Part shown: positions 52,813 through 62,594 of the stretch, in pieces | Layout: each line of letters starts with the position of its first letter | Position numbering within the stretch: position 1 is the stretch's first letter | Assembly: GCF_013694095.1 (NCBI RefSeq) | Contig: NZ_JACEFB010000001.1 | Span: forward strand, 558,001 to 622,000 | DNA: 64,000 nucleotides | Direction of reading: 5' to 3' | DNA from: Thermogemmata fonticola | GTDB taxonomy: Bacteria > Planctomycetota > Planctomycetia > Gemmatales > Gemmataceae | Translations under genes and position numbers: made by a program | Notes under the pieces: model-generated | Told to the model about the DNA's origin: nothing | Seen by the model: the letters and a program-made list of their open reading frames with translations, nothing else | Databases searched by the model: none

Positions 52813-54662
52813 ATGACCGCCACCGCGGAACACAATCCGTCCAGCCCACCGCGCGGACCCCTCTGGGACGGCCACTTCACCCCTGAAGAGCGTGCCTGGG
52901 TCCGCCGCGCCGCCTACCTCCGCGCCCACGCCCACGACTGGAAAGCCATCGCCGAACAACTCCAAGTGTCCGAAGATGTCCTTCTCGATCGCATCGAAAT
53001 GTATCACCACTTCTTCCGTAAGGAAGTCCGTTATTACGAACGTGAGAACATACGTCATGCCTGCCGTGAAGCCTGCATGATCTTGCGCCAGCTTTTACGC
53101 ACCAACAAACCGACGCAGATGGCCAAGGCCGCCGACCTGATCGTCCGCCTGGAGATGAACCGCTACCGTCATCGGCCCCGGCCTTGCCGCTGTGCCGCCT
53201 GCTGCCGGGCCAGCCGTGCCGCCTCGGCTCCCGCTTCGGGGTCCCGCTCCGCTTCCCGTGCCGCCGCCGCCCCGCCGCCGCGCAAAGCTCCGCCGCCCCC
53301 AGTCCCCCGGGACAAACCCCCGACCCCACGCAAAAAACGCATCGCCGATCCCGTCCTCCAGTGCTTCCCGAACACGGCCCGCGGTCGCATCGCCCGCAGC
53401 CTCTACCTCCAGGCCCACACCATGACCTACGACCAGATGGCCGCCAAATGGGAGGACATGTTCCGCCGCGAATGCTTCAAGCGCCGCATCCCCATCCCCG
53501 GCGTCGAGTTTGAGGAATACTGGCTCAAAGAGGGGTACGACGGGGACGATGCCATCGGGTGGGACAAAAACGATCCGGTCTTTCAAGTCTATCTCCAGCT
53601 TCGCCGTCAGGGAGTGGTCGATTATCATACGATTCGGCATAAGATTGCTGAGATTTGCGGAGCCGATGCTGCAAACGTCTATGACTTGCGAGAGAAATGC
53701 AGAATGTTGCTGAACACGAACTGGGGCCAGGGTGTGGGTCGCGGCCCGCGTCCGGCCAACGGTTCCGCCGATGGAATGAGTGCTAATGGATCGGATTTGA
53801 CAAACGGCGTCTCTCCCGCTTCCTCCGGGGCAGCGGGGGGAGCCAACGGCGGCCAGACGGTGACAGCGAATGGTCATGAGGAAGCAAAAACCGGCCAAAA
53901 TCCAGGCAATTCTGCGAGTGCGAGCACTTCGAGCCGTCCTTCCACGGCCTCGGCTTCTTCCGCCGCTGGTTCCCCGCCTGCGCCGCCGAAGGTGAGCTTG
54001 GAGGAGTTTGTCCGTCATTATCCAAAAGATACTTATCTTGATTTGACACCGGATGACGGGAATGGGTCGGCAGGTGCTCCGCCGCATGGGACGGCTTCGC
54101 CGAATACCGAGACCGAGGAAAAACCGGGGACTGTCAAGTTCGGTCCTGAAGGGGAGACGGCGGAGGAGCGGGACGAGGACGAGCTGGACAATGGCGACTG
54201 GAACGAGGAGGACGGCGAGGGCGGCGATTGGGACGAAGGCTACGGCGAGGATGACGAGGAGGGGCCGGGCGGTCCGGGGAGTGGGGGTGGTCCAGGCGGT
54301 TCCCCGCGGGGTGGTCGGGGCGGTCCCCGTGGCGGTCGGGGCGGTCCGGGTGCGAGGGGTGGCGGCGGTTCTTCTCGCAGTGACAGCGGCCCGTCCAAAG
54401 GTGGTCAAAAATTCGATCCGTCGCAGTATTTCCGCTTCGGCATCCTGGACATCGGCCCACGGAATGAGGGCGGCGGTGAGGTGTGGGCTGGGAAGGATTT
54501 GCTCCGCCTTTGCGTGGAACAGTCGGACATTTTCGCGGCGGTGGAAGGGATGGAGGCGGCTTTGGCAGTTCCTCTTGCCACGGTCGGGGAAATTGGTTCC
54601 AATGGTGCGCTCCGGGAGTTGTGCACGCCGGAGGATTGGGGAAGCGAGACGCGATGGGATAG
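52813..54662 (+). CDS. Hypothetical acidic/Gly-rich protein with no stop in its frame
   Basis: ATG 52813 has GGAGGA seven bases upstream. The first ~120 residues are a compact helical domain (HFTPEERAWVRRAAYLRAHAHDWKAIAEQLQVSEDVLLDRIEM, HTH-like). A basic Ala/Pro linker follows, a second domain (PVLQCFPNTARGRIARSLYLQAHTMTYDQMAAKWEDMF), then a low-complexity part and an acidic, then Gly/Arg-rich region (about 450-520). I do not recognise a family. Its frame has no stop until 60915, well past two other genes. A TAG in the -1 frame at 54660-54662 lies just before the next gene's ATG (54668), so I place the natural end there. That requires a -1 shift, most simply at the G-run 54638-54641. Confidence 0.65.
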
Positions 54663-54667
54663 CGGCC

Positions 54668-57600
54668 ATGATGGCGCCCCCGCCGAGGGTCGAAGCGCAG
54701 GACGACGCGGTCGCCGGACCGCCGTTGCGGCTGGTAGTCCGTTCGCCGTCGGGCCGCATGCTGACCTACGAGGTCGGCGGGAGCGAGTTCCTGCTGGGTT
54801 CGGCGGAGGGGTGCGACCTGCGGGTGCCGGCGTTGGACCTGCCGCCGGTGGCAGCGCAGATTCTCCGCCGTTCGGACGGGGCATATCTACGGCGGCTCAA
54901 TCCGTCGGCGCGGCTGTGGCTCAATGGCCGCCCTTTGGCCGCTCAGGAGCTGCACCCGCTGCAACCGGGGGACCGCCTGCTGGTGGGGGACGTGGCGATC
55001 GACGTGGTGTTCCCCGCCGCCGTGGTCGCTCCGCGCTTCATCCCCTGGAACGAGCCGGAGCAGAACAGCCCGACACCCGCTTCGGACAACTCGTTGACAG
55101 CGAATGGCACAGGAGTGTCACCGGAGGAAGCGGCTTCCCCCGTCCGCGTTCCGACCGAGGAGGAATTGATCCGGCGGGCACGGGAGCTGGACCGACAGGC
55201 GGAGGAACTCGAAGCGGACCGGGTGCTGTGGTACCAGCGGCGGGAGCAGATCCAGAAGGAACTGGAGGAGCAGCGTCGGCTCATCGGGCTGCTCGGGGTG
55301 CACAAGGGGGACCTGGATCAGCGCGAACGGGAACTGAACCGACAGCGGGAGATTTTGACACAGGAACGTCAGCGGCTGGAGGCGCAGCGGCAGTACCAGG
55401 AGCAGCTCTGGCAGCAGCGGCAGCGGGAACTCGACGAACGGGAGCAGCGCTGGCAGCAGGAGTGGGCGGAACGGATCGCCACGCTGGAAAGCCTGCGGCA
55501 GGAGCGGGAGCGGCTGCGGATCGCCTTCGAGGAATGGGAGCGGCTGCGGCGGCGCTATACCGAGGAACAGCAGGCGTGGGAGCAGGAACGGGAGGCGGCC
55601 CAGGCGGAACTGACGGCGGAACGTCAGCGGTTGCAGGACTGGGAGGAACGCCTGCGGCAGCGCGCCGCCGACCTGGACCGGATGCAGCAGGCCTGGGAAC
55701 AGCAGCAGCGGGACTGGGAGCGGACACGGCAACAGTTTCACGAGGACCTGCTTCTGCTGGAGCGGCGGGCCGCCGCGGTCGAACAGCGCGAAGCGAAAGT
55801 ACAGCACCAGCAGACGGAACTGACACTCTGGCGTCAGCAGTTGCGGCAGGAAGCCGAGGAATGGGCGGAAACAGTCCGCCTGGCCGCCGAGGAACAGCAG
55901 CGCCTTCAGCAGGAATCGGAACGCCTCCAACGCTGGCACCAGGAACTGGAACAGCGGACGGCCGCGCTGGCCCAACTCCAGGAGCAACTGGAAGCCCAAC
56001 AGGCGGCCCTGACGGCGGAACGCTTGCAGATCGAAGAGTCCCGGCGGCAACTGGAACGGGAGGCAGCCCAACTGGTCGCCCTGCAAGCTCGGCAAGCGGA
56101 ACTGTCAGCCCAGTGGCAGCAGCGCTGGGAGGAACTGGAACGGCAGCGGCAGGAATTGGCTCAGCTCCAGGCGTCCACGACCCAGCAGAAGCAGCAGATG
56201 GCGGAGCAGGACGCCCTGCTGGCAGCGGCGTGGCAGGAAGTCGACCGGCAGCGGCAGGAGCTGCAAGCCCAAGCGGAGCAGTTACGTCAGCGTCAAGCGG
56301 AGCTGGACAGCCGCTCCGCCGAGATCGCCGAGCAAGCCGGGGCGTTGAAGGGTCGGCTGCTCCAGGCCCTGGCCCTGCACGAGCGGCTGGAGATGGACCG
56401 TCAGACCCTGCGGGAACGGGAAGCCGCCCTGGCCGCCGCCGAACAAAGCCGCCTCGCCCTTCAGGAACAACTCCGCCGCCGGGCCGAGGAACTCCACCGC
56501 CGCTCCCAGGAACTCGACGAGCTGGCCCAGAAACTGACAGCGGAACGCCAGCAACTGGCCCAGCAGCAGGAGGAACTGCATCGCCTCCAGCAGGAGCAGC
56601 AGCAGCACTGGGCGCTGCGGGAGCAGGAATGGAGCGAGCGGGAGCAGCTCTGGCAGAAGCAGCAGCGCGAGTGGGAACAACGGGAGCAGAGCTTGCAGCA
56701 GCGCTTCGCCCGCCTGCGGGAAGCGGGAGCCAATTTGGCGGCAGCCCGCAAGAACTTCGCCCGGAATCGCGCAGCCTGGGAAGCCGAACGCCAGCAGACC
56801 CTCGCCCAGATCGAAGAGCAGCGGCAGCAGCTCCTCCAGCTTCAGGAGCATCTCTCCCACGAGTGGACCGGCTTACAACAGCAGGCACCGGAGATCGCCC
56901 GGCAGATGCTCTCGGCCCAGGAGCAATTGGAGCAGGCCCGCGAAGTTGTCCGGCAGCATCTGGGCAGCTTCCACAGCTTCGCAGCGCAGCACCGGCAGGA
57001 CCTGGAAGCCCTGCGGACGGCCCTGCGCCTGGAAGCGGAACGGCTCCAGCGGCAGGAGCAGGAATTGCAGCAGGCCCGCGCCGAACACCGCCTGGCAGTG
57101 ACAGCCTTCCGCCAGCAACTGCTGGACTGGCAGGCGCAGATCGCGGAGATGAAGCGGCTGCTGAGCGGCGATGCCTCCCGCCTGGAAGCCCAGGAAGCCC
57201 AGGTGCGCCGCGCCGCCGAGGAACTGGACGCGGCCACCCGCCAGCTCGCCGAGCAGCAGGAACAGTTGCGGCAGGAACGCCAGGCGGTCGCCCAGAAACG
57301 CGCCGAACTCGAACGCCACCTGAACGATATGCGGGAATGGTACCGCCACAAACTGCGGGAACTGGCGGCCAACTCCCGGCCCAACTCGGCGGCAGCCTTC
57401 TCGGAGACGGACAGACTTCGCATTCTCCCGGCGGAAACATCCCCTTCTTCCTCCAGTGTCATCAGCCCGTCACCATCGCTGCTTCCCACCGAGGAGGTCG
57501 AACCGGGCGATCGCCAACTCGGCGAGCTGCTCTTGCAGCACCAACTGGTGGACCCGGAAACGATCCGCATGCTTTGGGATCAGGCGGCCCGGCAGCGGCG

Positions 57601-58516
57601 GACCTTGCGGCAAGTCTTGCTCCAAAGCGGCGTGCTGACGCTTTATCAGCTTGCTCTGATCGAAGCCGGCCAGTTGGACGGCCTGATCCTGGGACGCTTC
57701 CGCGTGCTGGATCGATTGCGGACCACACCGCGGGAAACTCTCTATCGGGTCTGCGACCCCCAGGTGCCGGAACCGGGCGGGAATGTCTTCCTCCTGCGGC
57801 ATCTGTCGGAAGCCGAGATGGAGGATGCGGTGCATCCCGACGAGTTCCGCCAGCGCTTCACGGCTGTCCAGGCGTTGCAGCATCCCCATGTGGCGGCGGT
57901 CCGGGAAGTACTGGAAATTCAGGGCCGGCCCGCGGCGCTGCTGGATTGGCCCACGGGCTTGTTCTCCCCGGATTGGCCGGCTTCGGCGGGCGACCCCGGC
58001 TGCTGGCTCCGCCTGCTCACCCAAGCTGCCAGCGGACTGACAGCCGCCCATCAGCATGGTCTGGTTCATGGCCATCTCACTGCCGACTCGCTTCTGCTGA
58101 CTCCCGATGGAGTCGTGAAAATCGTCGGCTTGGGCGAACCCCCCTGGCTCTGGCCGGGACCCACCCCTTCGGTGGAACCTTCTCCCTCGGCCGATCTGCG
58201 GGCCTTGGGACAGATCGCCGCCACGTGGACGCTCTGGTACCAGTCGCCGTCCAGCAAGCGGCAACGGCCTCGGACATTCCCCGAAGAGTTGCTCCAGGTT
58301 TTACGTCGCCTGGAAGCCGACCCCATGCCTCCGATGGCCGACATGCCTCCGGCTCACGTGCCCTACGCCAGCGCCGCCGAGCTGCTCGCCGACCTGCACC
58401 GCCTCGCCTCCCGCTTCCCCTGTTCCGAAGAAGTCTGGCACAAGCTGGTCCAATTCATCGCCGAGCAATCCCAGCCCGCCGGTGTCCACCAGGGACAATG
58501 GCGGCTCTCCGCCTGA
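54668..58516 (+). CDS. FHA domain, long coiled coil and C-terminal pseudokinase
   Basis: About 1282 residues in a different frame from the preceding gene. Residues about 15-115 are an FHA-like phosphopeptide-binding domain (RLVVRSPSGRMLTYEVGGSEFLLGSAEGCDLRVP, and LWLNGRPL). Residues about 164-900 are one continuous Glu/Gln/Arg-rich coiled coil. Residues about 950-1010 resemble a GspE/MshE-N-type module (LGELLLQHQLVDPETIRML, then LRQVLLQSGVLT). A protein-kinase-like C-lobe follows, but the HRD motif is HGH (about 1134-1136) and the DFG is replaced by GLG in VVKIVGLGEP, so it should not catalyse phosphotransfer. There is no membrane helix. Its position after an unrecognised gene and before DUF4139 gives no clear pathway; it could be a scaffold reading phospho-Thr marks. 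Confidence 0.82.
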   Translation: MMAPPPRVEAQDDAVAGPPLRLVVRSPSGRMLTYEVGGSEFLLGSAEGCDLRVPALDLPPVAAQILRRSDGAYLRRLNPSARLWLNGRPLAAQELHPLQPGDRLLVGDVAIDVVFPAAVVAPRFIPWNEPEQNSPTPASDNSLTANGTGVSPEEAASPVRVPTEEELIRRARELDRQAEELEADRVLWYQRREQIQKELEEQRRLIGLLGVHKGDLDQRERELNRQREILTQERQRLEAQRQYQEQLWQQRQRELDEREQRWQQEWAERIATLESLRQERERLRIAFEEWERLRRRYTEEQQAWEQEREAAQAELTAERQRLQDWEERLRQRAADLDRMQQAWEQQQRDWERTRQQFHEDLLLLERRAAAVEQREAKVQHQQTELTLWRQQLRQEAEEWAETVRLAAEEQQRLQQESERLQRWHQELEQRTAALAQLQEQLEAQQAALTAERLQIEESRRQLEREAAQLVALQARQAELSAQWQQRWEELERQRQELAQLQASTTQQKQQMAEQDALLAAAWQEVDRQRQELQAQAEQLRQRQAELDSRSAEIAEQAGALKGRLLQALALHERLEMDRQTLREREAALAAAEQSRLALQEQLRRRAEELHRRSQELDELAQKLTAERQQLAQQQEELHRLQQEQQQHWALREQEWSEREQLWQKQQREWEQREQSLQQRFARLREAGANLAAARKNFARNRAAWEAERQQTLAQIEEQRQQLLQLQEHLSHEWTGLQQQAPEIARQMLSAQEQLEQAREVVRQHLGSFHSFAAQHRQDLEALRTALRLEAERLQRQEQELQQARAEHRLAVTAFRQQLLDWQAQIAEMKRLLSGDASRLEAQEAQVRRAAEELDAATRQLAEQQEQLRQERQAVAQKRAELERHLNDMREWYRHKLRELAANSRPNSAAAFSETDRLRILPAETSPSSSSVISPSPSLLPTEEVEPGDRQLGELLLQHQLVDPETIRMLWDQAARQRRTLRQVLLQSGVLTLYQLALIEAGQLDGLILGRFRVLDRLRTTPRETLYRVCDPQVPEPGGNVFLLRHLSEAEMEDAVHPDEFRQRFTAVQALQHPHVAAVREVLEIQGRPAALLDWPTGLFSPDWPASAGDPGCWLRLLTQAASGLTAAHQHGLVHGHLTADSLLLTPDGVVKIVGLGEPPWLWPGPTPSVEPSPSADLRALGQIAATWTLWYQSPSSKRQRPRTFPEELLQVLRRLEADPMPPMADMPPAHVPYASAAELLADLHRLASRFPCSEEVWHKLVQFIAEQSQPAGVHQGQWRLSA

Positions 58517-58707
58517 CACCATCCGAGCGATCTTGTTCAATTGTACACAATGAGCCAGGCATAATTCCAGCGCGGTGGGGCAAACTTTCTCCCTGCCTGT
58601 TTCGTCGGAATAGCGACGGCACCAGCCATCGCTGGTGTTCGGATACAGCGTCTACCGGATCGCCGTATTCACTACTGGACCCTGGAACCTTTTGTGGAGA
58701 CCGCCTC

Positions 58708-60915
58708 ATGACACGCTGGAAGAAGTGGGCTTTAGCCGCGGGGATTGCCGCCGTGGGGATCGCCTCCGGCGCGGGACTCGACCGCCTCACCGCCACTACC
58801 GCCGCGGCCCCGGCTGCCGCCCAGGACCTCAAACCCGCCGTCCATCTCCCCATCACCCGCGTCGTCCTCTTCAACAGCGGCGTCGGCTACTTCGCCCGCT
58901 CCGGCGAAGTCACCGATGATGCCCGCGTCGACCTCACCTTCCGCGAAGAGGACATCAACGACCTGCTCAAAAGCATGACCCTGGAAGACTTCGGCAACGG
59001 CCGCATCGACGCAGTCAGCTACGACTCCCGCGAGCCGATCGCCCGCACCCTGGCCAGTTTTGCCATCAATCTCAACGGCAACCCCACCTTTTCCGGGATT
59101 TTGACCCAGATGCGGGGCGAGCGGGTGGAAGTGACGCTCACGCCGACGGCGGTCAATCAGCCGGGCAAGCTCAACGGGGTGATTGTCGGGGTGGAGAAGC
59201 AGAAGGCTCCGGCGGGCAACACGACGATTGACGTGGAGGTGCTCAATCTCTGGTGCGCGGAGGGGCTGCGCTCGGTGAAACTGACGGAGATTCAGCAGTT
59301 GAAGTTTCTCAATCCCGTGATTGAGAGCGAGTTCCGTCGGGCGTTGGAGGTGTTGTCACTGTCGCATGACACGCAGAAGAAGGCGGTGTCGTTGTATTTT
59401 TCCGGTCAGGGGAAGCGGAAGGTGCAAGTGGGTTATGTGGTGGAGGCTCCCATTTGGAAGACCAGTTATCGGTTGATTTTGGATAAGGATGATAAGGAGG
59501 CTCCTTATCTTCAAGGTTGGGCCTTAGTGGAGAATCCCACGGATGACGATTGGGAGAATGTTCGTATGGTGTTGGTATCGGGGCGTCCGATATCTTTCAA
59601 GATGGATTTGTACAATCCTCTGTATGTCGATCGTCCGACGGAGCGTTTGGAGCTGTTCACCTCGCTGCGTCCGGTGACCTACCGCGGGGGATTCCGGCAG
59701 CAGGATGGTCAAGTCGCTCAGGGAGCTAACCGCGACAAGGAAATGGACTTCGGACTTCAGGGAGGCGGATTCGGCGGTGGAGCGGGTGCACCTCGTGCGG
59801 CAGCTCCTGCACCTCCGGGGATGCCTGCGGCGGATCGTGCTCTGAAGAACGCGGTGGAGGCTAAGCGGGATGAACGATTTGCTCGCGAAGTGGGCGACGA
59901 GCTGGGCCGCCGTTTGGCCACGGGCGCGGTCGGCAGTGCCGCCACGGCTGCCAATCTCGGCGACTACTACCAGTACATCATCCAGCACCCGGTGACACTC
60001 GCCCGTCAAAAGAGCGGCATGTTCCCCATCGTCACCAAACACATCCAGGGACAACGCGTCTCCATCTACAACCAAAATGTGCAAAAAACACACCCCCTCC
60101 GTGGTCTGAAATTCAAGAATACCAGCGAGGCGTATCTCAATCAAGGACCGATCACGGTCTTTGAAGGGAGCACCTATGCCGGTGACACACGGATTCTGGA
60201 TGTCAACAAGAATGAAGAACGCCTCTTGTCCTATGCGATTGATCTGGGGATGGAGGTGGATCCGCAGGTGGGTCCTGGTACACAACAGATCACCAGTGTG
60301 CGGGCGGTCAAGGGGATCATCACCACCACGACGAAGTTCACGGAGGAGAAGCGCTACCGGATCATCAACCGGAGCGAGCAGGACCGGGTGCTATTGATCG
60401 AGCATCCGAACCGGAGCAATCAGCAGTTCCGGCTGGTGGAGACGGACAAACCGGTGGAGGAGACGCCGGAGTTCTACCGCTTCCAGACCTCGCTCAAGAG
60501 CGGCGAGACGAAGACCTTCACGGTCAAGGAAGAGCGGGATGTCCGCACGACGGTGCAGTTGTCGAATTCGAGCGATGATCAGATCCGCTATTTCATCAGT
60601 CTGTCGCAGTCGAGTCCGGCCCTGAAGCAGAAGCTGCACGAGGCGTTGACGCTCAAGGGTCAGTGGGATGCGGTGCGGCGGGAGTTGCAGCAGGTGGTGG
60701 CGGACTTGCAGCGACTCAATGCGGACCAGGATCGGATTCGCAAGAACCTGCGGGAGACGCCGCCGGAGGCGGAGGTGTACAAGACGTACTTGAAGAAGCT
60801 CAACGATCAGGAGAAGGAGATCGACGGTTTGACGGCGAAGCAGAAGGAGTTGATGGCGAAGGAGTTTGCGGCACGCAAGCGTTACGAGGACTACCTGGCC
60901 AACCTCTCCGACTGA
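58708..60915 (+). CDS. DUF4139-type exported protein
   Basis: About 735 residues starting at ATG 58708 with GGAG nine bases upstream. The N-terminus has a signal or membrane segment (KWALAAGIAAVGIASGAGL). The body fits the DUF4139 pattern: ITRVVLFNSGVGYFARSGEV, LTFREEDINDLLKSMTLEDFG, a central VSLYFSGQGKRKVQVGYVVEAPIWKTSYRLIL, LQGWALVENPTDDDWENVRMVLVSGRPISF, and a C-terminal beta region. It ends in a charged coiled coil (about 640-730). The function is unknown. It happens to be in the same frame as the 52813 gene with no stop between. A strong hairpin terminator follows. Confidence 0.85.
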   Translation: MTRWKKWALAAGIAAVGIASGAGLDRLTATTAAAPAAAQDLKPAVHLPITRVVLFNSGVGYFARSGEVTDDARVDLTFREEDINDLLKSMTLEDFGNGRIDAVSYDSREPIARTLASFAINLNGNPTFSGILTQMRGERVEVTLTPTAVNQPGKLNGVIVGVEKQKAPAGNTTIDVEVLNLWCAEGLRSVKLTEIQQLKFLNPVIESEFRRALEVLSLSHDTQKKAVSLYFSGQGKRKVQVGYVVEAPIWKTSYRLILDKDDKEAPYLQGWALVENPTDDDWENVRMVLVSGRPISFKMDLYNPLYVDRPTERLELFTSLRPVTYRGGFRQQDGQVAQGANRDKEMDFGLQGGGFGGGAGAPRAAAPAPPGMPAADRALKNAVEAKRDERFAREVGDELGRRLATGAVGSAATAANLGDYYQYIIQHPVTLARQKSGMFPIVTKHIQGQRVSIYNQNVQKTHPLRGLKFKNTSEAYLNQGPITVFEGSTYAGDTRILDVNKNEERLLSYAIDLGMEVDPQVGPGTQQITSVRAVKGIITTTTKFTEEKRYRIINRSEQDRVLLIEHPNRSNQQFRLVETDKPVEETPEFYRFQTSLKSGETKTFTVKEERDVRTTVQLSNSSDDQIRYFISLSQSSPALKQKLHEALTLKGQWDAVRRELQQVVADLQRLNADQDRIRKNLRETPPEAEVYKTYLKKLNDQEKEIDGLTAKQKELMAKEFAARKRYEDYLANLSD

Positions 60916-60974
60916 CACTCCGGCTCGCTGATGGCCGTGTCGGATAGCATCCTGACAGCAGCGGCTGTCCTCGG

Positions 60975-61010
60975 AGCGACCCGGAAAAACCGGGTCGCTT
61001 CGCATTTGCA
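60975..61010 (+). terminator. Strong intrinsic terminator after the DUF4139 gene
   Basis: AGCGACCCGG (60975-60984) and CCGGGTCGCT (60990-60999) form a perfect 10-base stem with an AAAAA loop about 60 bases after the stop codon, followed by TCGCATTTG. The stem is very stable; the T-tract is weak. Confidence 0.8.
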
Positions 61011-61164
61011 AGTCCGGATTGCTTCGCTTTTTTGCGCGCGGTGGGGGAAACGAGAATTGGTGATTCAGCCGGTCTTGCCCTCGTTTTTTGCGTCATGGTA
61101 GACTGAGTCCTCTCCTTATCGATGAAGCGGAAAAGTCGCAAGCGGAGGGAAAGCGAGGGAGCGC

Positions 61165-62541
61165 ATGTGGGCGTGGTGGAACCGTCAGGTGTTGCAACCG
61201 TTGGCGGCTTGGAAGAACGGCAGCCGACACTTGCGATATTTGAAAGAACTGGAGCGGCGGCAGTGGGATTCTCCGGAGGTGATAGCGGCTCGCCAGTGGT
61301 CCGCGGTGCAGAAGCAATTGCACTTCGCCTATGAGCACGTTCCCTACTACCGGCGGAGGTGGCGGGAGTTGGGGATTCATCCGTCGGACATTCGGCAGCC
61401 GGGGGATTTGCAGCAGTTGCCGGTGCTGACGAAAGCGGAGATTCGGCGTCACGGGGCGGAATTGTGCGCGGAGGGAAGGGACCGACAGCGGTGGCGGATC
61501 AAGCGCACTTCGGGTTCGACAGGCGTGCCGCTGACGATCTGGATTGATGAGGAAGCGGTGCAATGGAAGACGGCGTGCACGCTGCGGAGTGATCAGTGGA
61601 GCGGGTGGCGGCTGGGGGAGCGGGTGGCCAAGGTGTGGGGCAATCCGGAGTACCGGCAGCAAGGGTGGCGAGGGTGGCTGCGCAACTCTCTGCTGGAGCG
61701 GGCCTACTACCTGGACACTCTGGGCATGGACCGGCAACGGATGCGGGAGTTCATCCGTCAGTTGCATCGCAAGCCGCCGGGATTGCTCTTCGGGCATGCC
61801 CATTCCCTGTATTTGCTGGCGGACATGATGCGCCGGGAAGGGTGGTACGGCGTGCGCCCCAATGGCATCATCGCCACAGCGATGATTCTGCACCGCTGGC
61901 AACGGCGTGTCATCGAGGAAGTCTTTGGCGTGGCGGTGACCGACCGCTATGGCTGCGAGGAAGTCAGCCTGATTGCTTGCGAGTGTGAGGAACACCGGGG
62001 GCTGCACCTGAATGCGGATAGCGTGTACACGGAAGTTGTGGACCTCCGCCCGACGGGCCAGGATGGAGAAGCCGCGGGCCGGCTCCTCGTGACCGATTTG
62101 TGCAATCGGGCCATGCCTTTGATCCGGTACCAGATCGGCGATGTGGTGGTTCCTAGCAGCCGCCGCTGTCCTTGCGGGCGGGGTTTACCCTTGATCGAAC
62201 GAGTGGAAGGGCGGGAGGCGGACTACGTGGTGACACCCCAGGGACAATTGATTTCGGGCATTTCGCTTACAGAGAACTTCGCCCTGCACATTCCCGGTGC
62301 CGCTCAGGTCCAGATCATTCAGGAAAGTCTGCATGCACTGCGCATCCGTTTGGTCCCTGATGCGGAGTTCGGAGGGCCGAGCCGACAGAAGATCGCCGCC
62401 TTGGTGGAGAAGTTATTCGGGCCGCAGGTGCAGCATGAGGTGGAACTGGTCGAGCAGATTCCCCAGGAAGCCAGCGGGAAGTATCGTTTCTGCATCTCAC
62501 GGGTGTGGGGGGAGTTGGCGGCGGAGGCACCCGCGGCGTGA
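61165..62541 (+). CDS. CapK/PaaK-like adenylate-forming enzyme
   Basis: A 458-residue protein of the phenylacetate-CoA ligase/CapK branch of the ANL superfamily. The AMP-binding P-loop is RTSGSTGVPL, then DRYGCEEVSLIACEC (the A5-like Y-G-x-x-E motif), GRLLVTDLCNRAMPLIRYQIGDVV (A7/A8) and the C-terminal EQIPQEASGKYRFCISRV with the catalytic Lys of GKYR. CapK-type enzymes in polysaccharide loci activate and transfer carboxylic acids. It is followed by a glycosyltransferase, so a role in surface polysaccharide modification is plausible. ATG 61165 with GAGGG upstream. Confidence 0.87.
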   Translation: MWAWWNRQVLQPLAAWKNGSRHLRYLKELERRQWDSPEVIAARQWSAVQKQLHFAYEHVPYYRRRWRELGIHPSDIRQPGDLQQLPVLTKAEIRRHGAELCAEGRDRQRWRIKRTSGSTGVPLTIWIDEEAVQWKTACTLRSDQWSGWRLGERVAKVWGNPEYRQQGWRGWLRNSLLERAYYLDTLGMDRQRMREFIRQLHRKPPGLLFGHAHSLYLLADMMRREGWYGVRPNGIIATAMILHRWQRRVIEEVFGVAVTDRYGCEEVSLIACECEEHRGLHLNADSVYTEVVDLRPTGQDGEAAGRLLVTDLCNRAMPLIRYQIGDVVVPSSRRCPCGRGLPLIERVEGREADYVVTPQGQLISGISLTENFALHIPGAAQVQIIQESLHALRIRLVPDAEFGGPSRQKIAALVEKLFGPQVQHEVELVEQIPQEASGKYRFCISRVWGELAAEAPAA

Positions 62542-62594
62542 AGCCGGCGGCGGAATGAATCGGAAGGTCCAAGGCGGGAGAAAGCGAGGCGGTC

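Noticed and set aside
55281-57440. Minus-strand 719-codon Pro/Ala-rich frame
   Set aside because: It is antisense to the coiled-coil part of the FHA gene, with biased composition and no motifs.
52813-60915. One 2700-residue protein
   Set aside because: The middle 1300 codons are a Gly/Ala/Arg/Thr-rich shadow of the FHA/coiled-coil gene read in another frame. The ends are two different normal proteins, and the DUF4139 gene has its own start, ribosome-binding site and signal peptide.
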